Source: Rhodanobacter denitrificans (lineage in GTDB: Bacteria > Pseudomonadota > Gammaproteobacteria > Xanthomonadales > Rhodanobacteraceae). From it: a DNA stretch of 64,000 nt. The stretch is from NCBI RefSeq assembly GCF_003335105.1, contig NZ_QFWQ01000008.1, forward strand, positions 150,237-214,236, in the 5' to 3' direction. Both the position numbers and the translations under genes were made by a program. Under the pieces are notes generated by a model. The model saw only the letters and a program-made list of their open reading frames with translations. It was not told where the DNA came from and did no database searches. Of the stretch, positions 25,522-37,200 are shown in pieces. Position 1 is the stretch's first letter. Each line of letters begins with the position of its first letter.

Positions 25522-26163
25522 TCAGGCGAAGCCGTGCTGCTTGAGGAAGGCCTCGTCCAGCTTCGGCATCCCGCCAGCGGACAGCAGCCGCTCGATGTAG
25601 CGCGCCACCACGTCCACCTCGATGTTCACCGCGTCACCCACGCGGCGCACGTGGAACGCGGTGTGCTCGACGGTGTGCGGGATCAGGTTGACGCCGAATC
25701 GCGAGCCCGACACTTCGTTGACGGTAAGGCTGGTGCCGTCGATGCAGACCGAGCCTTTCGCCGCGATGTAGCGCGACAACGCCGCCGGCACTTCGAACGT
25801 CCAGCGCTGCGAGCGGCCATCGGGCGCGATCGAAACCACCTTGCCGAGGCCGTCGACGTGGCCGGAGACCATGTGCCCGCCCAGCCGATCGGCCAGGCGC
25901 AGCGCCTTTTCCAGGTTCACCGGGTCACCGGCCTTCAGCTGGCCCAGCGAGGTCAGCGACAAGGTTTCGTTGGAGACGTCCGCGCTGAAACCGCGCGGCT
26001 CCAGCGCGATCGCGGTGAGGCACACGCCTGAGACGGCGATCGAGTCGCCCAGCTGCACGTCGGCGAGGTCGAGGCCGGCGGTATCGACATGCAGCCGCAC
26101 GTCGCCGCCGCGCGGTTCGAGCCGCGCCACGCGGCCCACGGACTGGATGATGCCGGTGAACAT
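25522..26163 (-). CDS. ribE: riboflavin synthase alpha subunit
   Basis: The enzyme dismutates two lumazines to riboflavin. The 213-residue product starts MFTGIIQSVGRV, the usual start for this family. It shows the internal two-fold repeat: GDSIAVSGVCLTAI with ADVSNETL in the first half, and GSVCIDGTSLTVNEV with VNLIPHTVEHTAF in the second. LGGHMVSGHVDG links the halves. It is the first gene downstream of the FMN riboswitch, 135 bp after it, so it should be shut off when FMN is plentiful. Confidence 0.97.
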   Translation of the reverse strand: MFTGIIQSVGRVARLEPRGGDVRLHVDTAGLDLADVQLGDSIAVSGVCLTAIALEPRGFSADVSNETLSLTSLGQLKAGDPVNLEKALRLADRLGGHMVSGHVDGLGKVVSIAPDGRSQRWTFEVPAALSRYIAAKGSVCIDGTSLTVNEVSGSRFGVNLIPHTVEHTAFHVRRVGDAVNIEVDVVARYIERLLSAGGMPKLDEAFLKQHGFA

Positions 26164-26297
26164 CAGCGCACCTCCGGCGGGAGGGGGATGGACCGCATGG
26201 ATGCAATGGCTTTCATGAAACGTATCCCGCATGTTGTGAGCGAGTACGCCTCAAGGCATGGGGCCAGGCACGCGCCGTGAAGCGCCCGCCCTGCCGT

Positions 26298-26470
26298 CTT
26301 CTCTTTATCCGGACTGTGAGGAAGCGGTCGCCCGCTTCCAACCGTCGGCTCCGGCATTGGACCGGATCTGCTGACCTCACGGCGGTTGCCGTGAGCGCTC
26401 GCGGGCTCGCCCCCAAACCGTAAAAACCGGGGCCTACCGCCGGTGGGGAATTTCGCCCCGCCCTGAAGAC
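26298..26470 (-). promoter_or_regulatory. FMN riboswitch (RFN element)
   Basis: Read on the minus strand, the conserved RFN blocks follow in order: CAGGGCGGGGCGAAATTCCC, ACCGGCGGTA, AGCCCGCGAGCG, GGTCAGCAGATCCGGT, CCGGAGCCGACGGT and GTCCGGATAAAGAGAAGA. All paired segments P1 to P6 can be formed. FMN binding to this aptamer represses riboflavin genes by early termination or by hiding the ribosome binding site. It lies downstream of ribD and upstream of ribE, so it controls ribE, ribB and possibly the genes beyond, but not ribD. Confidence 0.95.
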
Positions 26471-26583
26471 GCTATGTAATGTCTGCCGACATCGCCGGCT
26501 GGCGAAGTCTAGCACCGCCGCCCCGCCGGCTCGCGTTCTGCCGTGGCGAATGCAGCGTTCGCCGGTGCGCACACCCGAACGGA

Positions 26584-27681
26584 TCACGCCGGGCGCAATT
26601 GCAGCCTCCAGTCGGCACCGAGCATGCGCTGGTCGACCACCCGCAGCTGCCAGCGCAGCGCCATCTCGCCGAGTGTCGGCAGTTGCAGCAGCGGGCGGGC
26701 GGCGTCGCCCAGCAGCAGCGGGGCGACGTAGAGCAGCAGTTCGTCGACCAGGCCGGCGGCGAACAGCGCGCCGCACAGGGTCGGGCCGGCCTCCACCTGG
26801 ACCTCGTTGCAGCCTCGCCCGGCCAGATGGGCCAGCACGGCGCGCAGGTCGAGCGCGTCGTCCGGCGTGGCCAGCGCCAGCCGCTCGACCCGCGCGAAGC
26901 GGTCGTCCTTGCAGGAAGCCGCCGCACCGTGCAGCAGCAGGGTTGGCGCCGAACCGTCCAGCACATGGCTGCCGGCCGGCGTGCGCAACCGACGGTCCAG
27001 CACGACGCGCAGCGGCGGCATGAACGCCGCGTCGTCGGGCAAGCGTACGGTGAGCTGCGGATCGTCGCCCAGCACGGTGCCGCTGCCGGTGAGAATCGCC
27101 GAGCTGCGCGCGCGCCAGCGCTGCACGTCGGCGCGTGCGGCCGCGCCGGTGATCCATTTCGATTCGCCGCTGGCCAGCGCGGTGCGCCCGTCCAGGCTCA
27201 TCGCCAGCTTCACCCGCACGAACGGACGGCCGCGCTCGATCCGGCTGAAGAAGCCGCAGTTCAGCGCGCGCGCCGCTTCACGCATCAGACCGGATTCGAC
27301 GGTGATGCCGGCGGCCCGCAGCTTGCCGATGCCGCGGCCGTCGACCTGCGGGAACGGATCCTCCGCCGCGATCACCACCCGTGACACGCCGGCGGCCACC
27401 AGCGCATCGGCGCACGGCGGCGTGCGGCCGTGGTGCGCGCACGGTTCCAGCGTCACGTAGGCGGTGGCACCGCTCGCCCGCTCGCCCGCTTCGCGCAGTG
27501 CGTACACCTCGGCATGCGGCTCGCCGGCGCGTTGATGAAAGCCGGTGCCGACCACCTCGTCGTCGCGCGCAATCACGCAACCCACGCGAGGGTTCGGCTG
27601 GGTGGTGTACAGGCCGCGCTCGGCCAGGCGCAGGGCATGCGCCATGTGGATGTGATCAGCCGCCGAAAAAGAGTCGGTCAC
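26584..27681 (-). CDS. ribD: bifunctional pyrimidine deaminase/reductase RibD
   Basis: RibD carries out the deamination and reduction steps that follow GTP cyclohydrolase II. The N-terminal deaminase has zinc ligands in GEPHAEVYAL and LEPCAHHGRTPPCADAL. The C-terminal reductase begins PFVRVKLAMSLDGRTALASGESKWITG and contains ILTGSGTVLGDDPQLTVR and VQVEAGPTLCGALFAAGLVDELLLY. I use the GTG at 27681 (365 residues), which gives the usual short leader before HMAHALRLAERG; an ATG at 27741 would start inside a repeat and one at 27645 would be shorter. The gene precedes the FMN riboswitch, so its own regulation must differ from that of ribE. Confidence 0.93.
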   Translation of the reverse strand: MTDSFSAADHIHMAHALRLAERGLYTTQPNPRVGCVIARDDEVVGTGFHQRAGEPHAEVYALREAGERASGATAYVTLEPCAHHGRTPPCADALVAAGVSRVVIAAEDPFPQVDGRGIGKLRAAGITVESGLMREAARALNCGFFSRIERGRPFVRVKLAMSLDGRTALASGESKWITGAAARADVQRWRARSSAILTGSGTVLGDDPQLTVRLPDDAAFMPPLRVVLDRRLRTPAGSHVLDGSAPTLLLHGAAASCKDDRFARVERLALATPDDALDLRAVLAHLAGRGCNEVQVEAGPTLCGALFAAGLVDELLLYVAPLLLGDAARPLLQLPTLGEMALRWQLRVVDQRMLGADWRLQLRPA

Positions 27682-27697
27682 GATGCCGCGCCTTGGT

Positions 27698-27765
27698 GGG
27701 AGCGCACCCCAGTGCGCGAAAAGCTTGCGATACGGCGACATTTTCCGCGCACGGGGTGCGCTCCC
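27698..27765. repeat. REP-like inverted repeat upstream of ribD
   Basis: The arms gggagcgcacccc (27698-27710) and ggggtgcgctccc (27753-27765) are perfect 13-bp complements, extended by the nearby GTGCGCGAAAA/TTTTCCGCGCAC pair. The GGGAGCGCACCC motif is a common intergenic repeat in Xanthomonadales. It lies in the 117-bp gap between nrdR and ribD. Confidence 0.7.
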
Positions 27766-27798
27766 GCAGGGAAGCCAAAGCCCCCTGCGGGTGTCACG

Positions 27799-28311
27799 TC
27801 ATTTGCCTTCCCGCTTGCCGCCGCCAAGCAAGGGCAGCTGCAGATCGGACAGCCCCGGCAGGTCGCGCTCGAGCTTCTCGATCTCCTCGCGGAACGCATG
27901 CACGTCCTCGAACTTGCGGTAGACCGAGGCGAAGCGCACGTAGGCGACCTGGTCGAGGTTCTTCAGCTCGCGCATCACCAGTTCGCCGACCTGGCGCGAC
28001 GGCACCTCGCGCTCGCTGCTGCGGCGCAGGTCGTTGATGATCGCGCGCACCGCGGCGTCCACCGCGTCACTGGCCACCGGGCGCTTCTGCAGCGCCCGCT
28101 CGAAACTCACCCGCAGCTTGCGTTCGTCGAACGCCTCGCGCCGCTCGCCGCTCTTCACGATCGCCGGCAGCTTCAGCTCGGCCGTCTCGAACGTGTTGAA
28201 ACGCTCACCACACTGCGGACACTCGCGCCGACGGCGCACGGTGGCACCGTCCTCGGCAAGCCGCGAATCGATCACGCGGGTGTCTTCGTGCTGGCAGAAG
28301 GGGCAATGCAT
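27799..28311 (-). CDS. nrdR: transcriptional repressor NrdR
   Basis: NrdR represses ribonucleotide reductase genes in response to dATP/ATP. The 170-residue product starts [17 protein letters not shown] and has a four-cysteine zinc ribbon (CPFC near residue 3, CPQC near residue 31) followed by an ATP-cone domain ([28 protein letters not shown] to [23 protein letters not shown]). The C-terminal tail [18 protein letters not shown] is variable. The nrdR-ribD-ribE order is common in proteobacteria. Confidence 0.97.
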   Translation of the reverse strand: MHCPFCQHEDTRVIDSRLAEDGATVRRRRECPQCGERFNTFETAELKLPAIVKSGERREAFDERKLRVSFERALQKRPVASDAVDAAVRAIINDLRRSSEREVPSRQVGELVMRELKNLDQVAYVRFASVYRKFEDVHAFREEIEKLERDLPGLSDLQLPLLGGGKREGK

Positions 28312-28330
28312 AAGTTCAGGAGTGAGAGTA

Positions 28331-28382
28331 GAGAAGTGAGAAACGAGAGGAAAGCATCAGCGGCGGCTTTTTCTCACTTCTC
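28331..28382. repeat. 13-bp inverted repeat between glyA and nrdR
   Basis: The arms gagaagtgagaaa (28331-28343) and tttctcacttctc (28370-28382) are perfect complements and are followed by another partial copy (actcacttctcgc). The 96-bp gap between glyA and nrdR consists almost wholly of this repeat. Confidence 0.55.
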
Positions 28383-28407
28383 ACTCCTTTCGACTCACTT
28401 CTCGCTT

Positions 28408-29661
28408 TCAGCCGTACACCGGGAACTTCCGGCACTGTGCCGTCACCGCCTCGCGCACGCGGGCGATCACCGCTGCGTCGGTCGGCGCGTCCAGCACGTC
28501 GCAGATCCAGTTGGCCAGTTCGATGCAGTCGGCCTCCTTGTAGCCGCGGGTGGTGACGGCGGGGGTGCCCACGCGCAGGCCGGAGGTGACGAACGGCTTC
28601 TGCGGGTCGTTCGGCACGGCGTTCTTGTTCACCGTGATGTGCGCCTTGCCCAGCGCGGCCTCGGCATCCTTGCCGGTGATCGGCTTGCCGATCATGTCGA
28701 CCAGCATCAGGTGGTTCTCGGTGCCGCCGGAGACGATCTTGTAGCCGCGCGCGATGATGGTCTTCGCCATCGCCTTGGCGTTCTTCACCACCTGGGCCTG
28801 GTATTCCTTGAAGGCCGGCTCCAGCGCTTCCTTGAACGCCACCGCCTTGGCCGCGATCACATGCATCAGCGGGCCGCCCTGGATGCCGGGGAACACGATC
28901 GACTGCAGCTTCTTCTCGATCTCCTCGCCAGCGCCCCTGGCGACGATGATGCCGCCGCGCGGGCCGCGCAGCGTCTTGTGGGTGGTCGAGGTGACCACGT
29001 GCGCATGCGGCAGCGGACTGGGGTACACGCCAGCGGCGACGAGGCCCGCGACGTGGGCCATGTCCACGAACAGGTACGCGCCGACCTTGTCGGCGATGGC
29101 GCGGAAACGCGCCCAGTCCATCACCTGCGAATAGGCGGAGAACCCGGCCACGATCATCTTCGGCTGGTGCTCGACAGCGAGGCGCTCGACCTCGTCATAG
29201 TCGACCAGGCCGTTCTCGTCGACGCCGTACTGCACCGCGTCGAGGATCTTGCCGGAGAGGTTCACCTTGGCACCATGGGTGAGATGGCCGCCGTGGGCCA
29301 GGCTCATGCCGAGGATCTTGTCGCCCGGCTGCAGCAGCGCGAAGTACACCGCCTGGTTCGCCTGCGAGCCGGAGTGCGGCTGCACGTTGGCGTAGTCGCA
29401 GTCGAACAGCTGCTTGAGCCGCTCGATCGCCAGCTTCTCGGCCACGTCCACGTACTCGCAGCCGCCGTAGTAGCGCTTGCCCGGGTAACCCTCGGCGTAC
29501 TTGTTGGTGAGCTTGGAGCCCTGTGCTTCCATCACCCGCGGGCTGGCGTAGTTCTCCGAGGCGATCAGCTCGACGTGATCTTCCTGGCGCTGGCCCTCGT
29601 CGGCGATGGCTTGGGCCAGTTCGTCGTCGTAACCGGCAATCGTGCAGTCCTTGGGGAACAT
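28408..29661 (-). CDS. glyA: serine hydroxymethyltransferase
   Basis: GlyA interconverts serine and glycine with tetrahydrofolate and supplies one-carbon units. The 417-residue product starts [19 protein letters not shown]. Diagnostic blocks are [60 protein letters not shown], and the PLP lysine in [17 protein letters not shown] near residue 230. It is the first gene of the minus-strand run that continues into nrdR and ribD, and it diverges from ettA with a 188-bp shared upstream region. Confidence 0.98.
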   Translation of the reverse strand: MFPKDCTIAGYDDELAQAIADEGQRQEDHVELIASENYASPRVMEAQGSKLTNKYAEGYPGKRYYGGCEYVDVAEKLAIERLKQLFDCDYANVQPHSGSQANQAVYFALLQPGDKILGMSLAHGGHLTHGAKVNLSGKILDAVQYGVDENGLVDYDEVERLAVEHQPKMIVAGFSAYSQVMDWARFRAIADKVGAYLFVDMAHVAGLVAAGVYPSPLPHAHVVTSTTHKTLRGPRGGIIVARGAGEEIEKKLQSIVFPGIQGGPLMHVIAAKAVAFKEALEPAFKEYQAQVVKNAKAMAKTIIARGYKIVSGGTENHLMLVDMIGKPITGKDAEAALGKAHITVNKNAVPNDPQKPFVTSGLRVGTPAVTTRGYKEADCIELANWICDVLDAPTDAAVIARVREAVTAQCRKFPVYG

Positions 29662-29773
29662 TCTGGCCTCGGCAGGTGATGGGGGATTAGCCGGAAAGTG
29701 TAGCGCTGCCGGGCGTTTGCGGCCACCGCCGGGCGGACCCGGGCGGCGGCATCGGCGCGAGGCCACAAGCCGC

Positions 29774-29779
29774 TATAAT
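29774..29779 (+). promoter_or_regulatory. -10 box TATAAT upstream of ettA
   Basis: A perfect TATAAT stands 70 bp before the ettA ATG. No good -35 box is visible at the usual spacing, so this is a partial promoter call. Confidence 0.45.
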
Positions 29780-29849
29780 GTGCGGTTTGACGAATTCCCT
29801 TTACCGTGGCCGCCTCGCCGGCGGCGCGGTGCCCGCTTTCGGAGGTTGC

Positions 29850-31517
<1,668 letters not shown>

Positions 31518-31540
31518 GGACAGCTCTTTGCGTTTGCCTC

Positions 31541-31561
31541 CTCTCCCCTCCGGGGAGAGGA
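31541..31561. terminator. hairpin downstream of ettA
   Basis: A perfect 9-bp stem (31541-31549 with 31553-31561) with a 3-base loop begins 24 bp after the ettA stop. It lacks a T-tract and resembles the repeated CCTCTCCCC hairpins common in Xanthomonadales, so it may be a repeat serving as terminator. Confidence 0.55.
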
Positions 31562-31672
31562 TTGAGGTGAGGGACCACGGCTAGCCTCACCCCCATCAAG
31601 CCACCAGCCAAAACGCGTGGCCAAGACCGTCTCTCATCCCGCCCTTCTCCCCATAGTGGAGAAGGAGCAGGC

Positions 31673-34069
31673 TCACCGCCCGTCCGCCGACATCGAAGGC
31701 GGCGCATCGGCCGGGTCGGCACCCCAGGCCTTGTTCGGCACGGGACCCATCGTGAGCACCAGGGTGGCGCCGTGGACGATGTCCGCGTGGCTGAACCAGG
31801 GCTTGCCCCATGGCTTGCCATTGAGCGTGGCGGACTGGATGTACTTGTTCCGCGCCGAGTTGTTGCGCGCGACGATCTCCAGCGCCTTGCCGTTGCCCAT
31901 GCGCAGGCGGACCCGGTCGAAGACCGGGCTGCCCAGGATGTAGTCGGAGCTGGACGGATCGACGGGATAGAAACCCATCGCGCTCAGCACGTACCACGAC
32001 GAGGTCGAGCCCTGGTCGTCCATCCCGGGGTAGCCGTAGCCGCTGGCGTCGCTGCCGTACAGCTCGGCGAGAATGCGCCGTACCAGCGCCTGCGTCTTCC
32101 AGGGCTGGCCGCTCCAGGCATACAGATAGGCCGCCTGCTGATCCGGCTGGTTGCCCTGCACGTACTCACCGATCAGGCCGGTGCAATCGCGGCAGATGCC
32201 CTTGGCTGTGTAGGGCGTGGAGAAGAACGCGTCGAGCTTGGCGTTGAACGCGGCGCGTCCGCCGAGCAGGTCGATCAGGCCCTGCACGTCGTGCGGCACC
32301 AGCCACAGCGTGGACCAGCCCGAGGCCTCCTTCATCATGAAGTTGTAGTAGGGCTCGCCCGGGTCGAACGGTGCGATCCACTTGCCGTCTGCGGTTTTGC
32401 CGCGCATGAACCCGGTCGATGGGTCGAACACGTGGCGGTAGTTCGCGGCGCGGTGCAGGAACATCTGCGCCTCGTCGGTCTTGCCGAGCCGGCGCGCGAT
32501 GTCGGCCAGCGCATGGTCGTCCCAGGCGTACTCCAGCGTGGTGGCGACGCCCGCCTTGCCGCCTGCATAGGGCGGGCTGGGATTGCCCTGCGGCACGATG
32601 TCGGAGATCCATCCGTTTTTCATGTACTCGGCGAGATAGCCGCGCGGCCCCCTGGGATCGGTCGCGTTCTTGCGCAGGTACGTGTAGGCGACGGCGTAGT
32701 CGAACGGGATGCCGCGCTGCCACGCGCCGTCGTACATCAGCGACGCGTGGTCACCGTGGAACGAGGTGTCCATGTAGCCGCGCTCGCGTGCCCGATCAAG
32801 CTCGGAGCGCATGATGTCCTGCACGACCTCCGGCTCAAGCAGCATCAGCAGCACGATCTGATTGCGGCCGGTATCCCAGAACGGCACCGGGCCGTAATGA
32901 TCGTAGCTGGCGACCTGGGCTTTGCCGTCCGCGCCAGTGAAGTGCTCGCCCTTGCGCGCGAGCAGCCGGGGGCTGGCGAAGGCGTGGTACAGCGTCGAGT
33001 AGAACAGCATGCGCTGCTTTGGCGTGCCGCCAGTGACTTCGACGCGGTCGAACAATTGCGCCCACGCCTCGCGTGCCTTGGCATGCACGCGCTCGAAATC
33101 CCAACCCGGTTGTTCGTCGCGCAGCCGCTGTTCGGCTTCGTCGGCACTGTGGCCGTGGGCGATCTTCACCAGCACCTGCTCGCCGGCCTTCGTGTCGAAG
33201 GTGACGTAGGCGCCTGCATAGCTGCCGGATACCGCACGTCGATCCTGTTCCACGTCCGCGTCGCCGATGCCGTAGCCCGCGTGATCGTGGTTCGCGCGGA
33301 AAGTGCCGAAGCCGGCGAACGGCCGCGAGAACTCGGCGACGAACCAGGAGCCATCGGAGTCGCGTTCCGGATGCCCGCCTGTAGTGACGCCGCGGATGGT
33401 GTGGTCGTCGACCACCTCCACGTCGCCGCCGGAGCGGCGCAGGTTGATGACGACATGCGATCGATCGCTCGCCGGAAAGGTGAAACGCATCAGGCTGCTG
33501 CGCCGCGTCGCGGTGAGCTCGACCTTCGTGTGGAAGGTGGCGAGGTCGATCGCGTAATAGCCCGGCAACGCCTTCTCGCTCGCCTTGTCGTAGGTCGACT
33601 GTGCATAGTCGGGCGGCACCGTCCAGTCGCCCACCACCGGCATGATCATCGGCGATGCCTGGCCCCCATAGGTCGAACCGCCGCCGGTGAAACCGATCAT
33701 CGTCGGGTTGGGGTAGTAGTACGACATGCCGACGCCCGCGGGGTAGCTGAGATCGACATTGAGGTTGACCGGCGTCGCCTCGGTCGAGCCGTGCGGCAGG
33801 CTCGCCCCCGGCGATGTCATGCCCGAGTACAGCGGCTCGCCCGGCGGCGGCGCATTGCCGATCAGCGCCTGCCGGTCCAGCGGCGCGGTGCCGACCAGCG
33901 GGCTGGCCATATCCACGGCCTGCATCGCTTGCGGCGACGCATCGCCATCGCGGGCATGGGTCGCGGCCACGCTTCCCAACGCATAGACCGCGAGTGCCAA
34001 GGCCAGGATCCCGGGGCGATTCCGGATCGACGGGACGCCGTGGCGGGAACGTGCGGCAGATGTATCCAT
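31673..34069 (-). CDS. secreted GH92 family alpha-mannosidase with Gln at the catalytic-acid position
   Basis: The 798-residue product starts MDTSAARSRHG and has a signal peptide ending near VAATHA. The body matches family GH92: an N-terminal beta-sandwich, then an (alpha/alpha)6 barrel with FWDTGRNQIVLLMLLEP, GKAGVATTLEYAWDDHALADIA, NFMMKEASGWSTLW and the C-terminal PGMDDQGSTSSWYVLSAMGFYPVDP, whose DD pair (D684, D685) lies where the base catalysts are. Most GH92 enzymes read GNEP at the catalytic acid; here it is GNQPDQQ (Q641). In a described GH92 enzyme that splits mannose-1-phospho-6-mannose the same Glu-to-Gln change occurs. It follows a TonB-dependent receptor gene by 175 bp. Confidence 0.92.
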   Translation of the reverse strand: MDTSAARSRHGVPSIRNRPGILALALAVYALGSVAATHARDGDASPQAMQAVDMASPLVGTAPLDRQALIGNAPPPGEPLYSGMTSPGASLPHGSTEATPVNLNVDLSYPAGVGMSYYYPNPTMIGFTGGGSTYGGQASPMIMPVVGDWTVPPDYAQSTYDKASEKALPGYYAIDLATFHTKVELTATRRSSLMRFTFPASDRSHVVINLRRSGGDVEVVDDHTIRGVTTGGHPERDSDGSWFVAEFSRPFAGFGTFRANHDHAGYGIGDADVEQDRRAVSGSYAGAYVTFDTKAGEQVLVKIAHGHSADEAEQRLRDEQPGWDFERVHAKAREAWAQLFDRVEVTGGTPKQRMLFYSTLYHAFASPRLLARKGEHFTGADGKAQVASYDHYGPVPFWDTGRNQIVLLMLLEPEVVQDIMRSELDRARERGYMDTSFHGDHASLMYDGAWQRGIPFDYAVAYTYLRKNATDPRGPRGYLAEYMKNGWISDIVPQGNPSPPYAGGKAGVATTLEYAWDDHALADIARRLGKTDEAQMFLHRAANYRHVFDPSTGFMRGKTADGKWIAPFDPGEPYYNFMMKEASGWSTLWLVPHDVQGLIDLLGGRAAFNAKLDAFFSTPYTAKGICRDCTGLIGEYVQGNQPDQQAAYLYAWSGQPWKTQALVRRILAELYGSDASGYGYPGMDDQGSTSSWYVLSAMGFYPVDPSSSDYILGSPVFDRVRLRMGNGKALEIVARNNSARNKYIQSATLNGKPWGKPWFSHADIVHGATLVLTMGPVPNKAWGADPADAPPSMSADGR

Positions 34070-34202
34070 AGTTTTTTTCCGGGGAGGAGGTGATGACGCG
34101 TCCCCACCGCGCTGGCCCGATACACGGCAACCGGGGTCGGTGCGAAACGGATGGGCTCGGTCAGGCGGGCAGTCCGTGCTCGCTCGCCCCACACCACCCG
34201 GA

Positions 34203-34221
34203 GTCAGGCAGTGAGCCTGAC
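34203..34221. repeat. 7-bp stem hairpin between the TonB receptor and GH92 genes
   Basis: Arms gtcaggc (34203-34209) and gcctgac (34215-34221) are complementary around a 5-base loop, 24 bp past the receptor stop. It could lower read-through into the GH92 gene. Confidence 0.4.
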
Positions 34222-34244
34222 CTCGGGTGTCCGTGCCCGGGCTC

Positions 34245-37200
34245 CTAGTCGCCGGAACCGAACTTGTACGTGATACCCACGTAGTACTGGCGTCCGGCAT
34301 ATTCGAGCTGGTACAGCCGCGCCGTCGTATCGCCGCCCAGGTACGAGCGCGGCTTGGAACGCGTCAGGTTGAGGATCGACGCGGTCACCATCAGGTGCTT
34401 GTTGAACTCGTAGTCGCCATTCAGATCGATCTGGTGGTAAGGCTCCGTATAGATGGGAAGGCCGGCGGCAAGTCCCTGCATGGTGCGCCCCGTCCAGTTG
34501 CTGGTGGCGCGCAGCAGCAGCCCGTTCTTTTCATAGAACAACGACACGTTCGCCGCGTACTTGGCGCTGCCGATCAGCTCCGACTTGCCCACCTGGGTGT
34601 CGCCGAGCGAAACGGGTGTTTCGTTGGTCTTGTTGAGCGTGTAATTGGCGATGTAGCCAAAACCCGACTGGAAGGTGTGCTGCGTGTAGAGCTCCACGCC
34701 CTTGGAGGTGCCGGAACGGCCGTTGGCGTTGGTGCTGTACTGCAGGAAGGTCTGCTCGGTGCCACCGACATTCACCGTGATGTTGTTGACGGTGACCGGT
34801 ACGACGAAGTTCTTCACCTTCTTCTCGAACAGGTCCAGGCCGACGACCGATTCGGGGGCGTAGTACCACTCGCCCGCCAGGTCGAACTGGGTGGCCGTGA
34901 ACGGCTTCAGGTCGGCGTTGGCGCCGCTGCCGTACCAGCCCGGCGGGGGTGCGCCGAACTGCTTGCGGTCGTTGTAGTAGGCCTGGGTGTTGTTGGTGAG
35001 GCTGCCCAGCTGGGCGAGGTCGGTGTAGTTCGCGCGTGCCATCGCCTGCGAGCCGGCGGCACGCAGCACGAAGTCGTCGGCGAACGTCCACGCGACGTTG
35101 AAGCTCGGCAGGAGCTTGTTGTACCGCTTGGAGGTGGAGGCGTTGGAGTAGGTCTGCACCACCGACTGTTCGCGCGGCAGGTACTGGAAATCGCCCGGCG
35201 CGCACGGGCCACCGCCGGCGTTCACGCCGTTGGCCGGGCAGATCAGGATGTTGCCGGCCGCATCGTGGTAATACACCGCGTTATTGGTGGTGATCTGGTC
35301 GGCGACGGTGAGATCCTGCTGCGTGCTGACAAAGCGCAGGCCGACGTTGCCGCGCAGCGTGCCCGTATCAAAGTTCGCCTGGACGTAGGCCGCCGAGATC
35401 TTTTCCCGGACGGAGGATTTGTCTTCGGGATGGTTGAAGAGCACCCGGTCATAGGTCGAGTTGAGGTGGTTGTAGTAGGCCGGGAAGTTGATCGCCGGGA
35501 AGATGCTGTCGTTGTAGGCCTCGCTGCGGCCGTCGAGCATGGCCGGCTCGAGGAAGCCCGCCGGCAGCTGGCCGGCATTCGGATCGCAGGTCTGGAACTG
35601 CAGCGTGGTGCCCTTGCAGTACCAGCGCAACTCGTTGTTCTGCTGCTGGGCGCGGTTGTCGCGGTACTTCGCGCCGAACTGCAGCGATTGCAGCCAGCCG
35701 TTGTCGAAGGCCCAGGTGAGGTCCGCCTGGGCGAAATTCTGCGAGGTGCGGGTATTGACCATGTTGGAGCCGGTCGAACCAAGGTCCACCTGGCCCTGGC
35801 CAGCCAGCATGTTCTGCAGCACATTCGGCGAGGCGGTGATGGTCGGCGTGCCGTTCAGCGTCCACGCGGCCCCGTTGCTGCCGTCCACCCACTGCCCGTT
35901 GACGAAGTTGCGCGGCTTGGCGGCCATGCCCAGTTCCACCGACGGGCCGCCCGTGGCCCACGTGCGGCCGACGTTGAACGTTCCGCTGAGGTTGCCGCCG
36001 CCATCCCACTCGCCTTCGAGGTTGAGGGTCTGCGAGGTGGCCTTTTCGACGGAGTAATTGCCGTTGAGCCAGGGGATCTCCGTGGAGCAGACGTCTACCG
36101 GCTGCCGCTGCGCGCCGGTGCTGGGGTTCGTCGTCGCGTTGCAGCCCTGGCCCGGGGGTGGTAGCACATAGTTCGCACCGGTGACGACGGTGCCCGATGG
36201 ATCGAAGGTGAGGCCGTTGGGCGCGAGCAGCCGGCCCTGCTGGTCGTCAAAATTGTTGTTGCTGGGCAGGCCCCACTCGGGAACCTCCAGGGTATTGGTG
36301 ATCTGGGTCTGCTGCCGCTGGAAACGGAAGTAGTTGCCCGTCAGCAGGAAATGGTCGCTGGGCTTGAACTGCATGGTGGCCTGGACGCCCTTCGTCTTCA
36401 GGTCCAGCTGGTTCCGGCTGGTGGAGAACTGCTGCGGCATCCAGTAGCCCGAATACTGTCTGCCGGATTGGTCGACCTCGCCGTTGCCCCACAGGTCGAT
36501 GTTGGAGGCCACGGCGGGGTCGTACTGGTTGCCATGCACATCCGTGGGCGGCTGGGTGCACGTTGCGTGGTCGGAGCAGTTGTTGGCCCACCAGTGCCAG
36601 CTCGACGCGTTGGCCGTGTAGTCGACATCCCGGCGCTTCTGGTAAGTGCCCGCGATCAGGACGCCAAAGGTCTCGTCCTTGTTCTTCCACGACCACAGCG
36701 CCGAGACCTGGGGCGTGATCTTGCTGCTGTTGTCGGAGCCCGCTCCATTGACGGACACGAAGCCTTCGTTCGCCTTCATTTCCAGCGGACGGCGCGTGCG
36801 CAGGTCCACGTTGCCACCGATGCCGCCTTCGTCCAGGCGCGCTTCCAGGCTCTTGTAGAGCTTGATGTCCGAGAACATGTTGGCGGGCATCAGCGTGTAG
36901 TTGAACGAGCGCGACAGGCTGGCCGAGGTATCGGCGGATGCCACGTAGTTGCCGTTCAATTCGGTGAGCGTCAGCTCGGGCGCGAGGCCGCGGATGCTTA
37001 CCGTCTTGCCTTCGCCGGATTCGCGGGTGATGACCACGCCAGGCACGTGCGCCAGCGCGTCCGCGATGTTCTTGGCGGGGAACTGCGCGATGTTCTGCGC
37101 GTTGATGACCTCGACGATGGAATTGGAATCGCGCTTGTCCTGGAGGTTCTGGTCGATCGACTGGCGATAGCCGGTGACGACCACCGCCTGCAGATTGGTG

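Noticed and set aside
31620-31672. Hairpin CTTCTCCCCATAGTGGAGAAG after the GH92 gene as a terminator
   Set aside because: Stem is short and imperfect and lacks a T-tract on either strand; too weak to list as a terminator.
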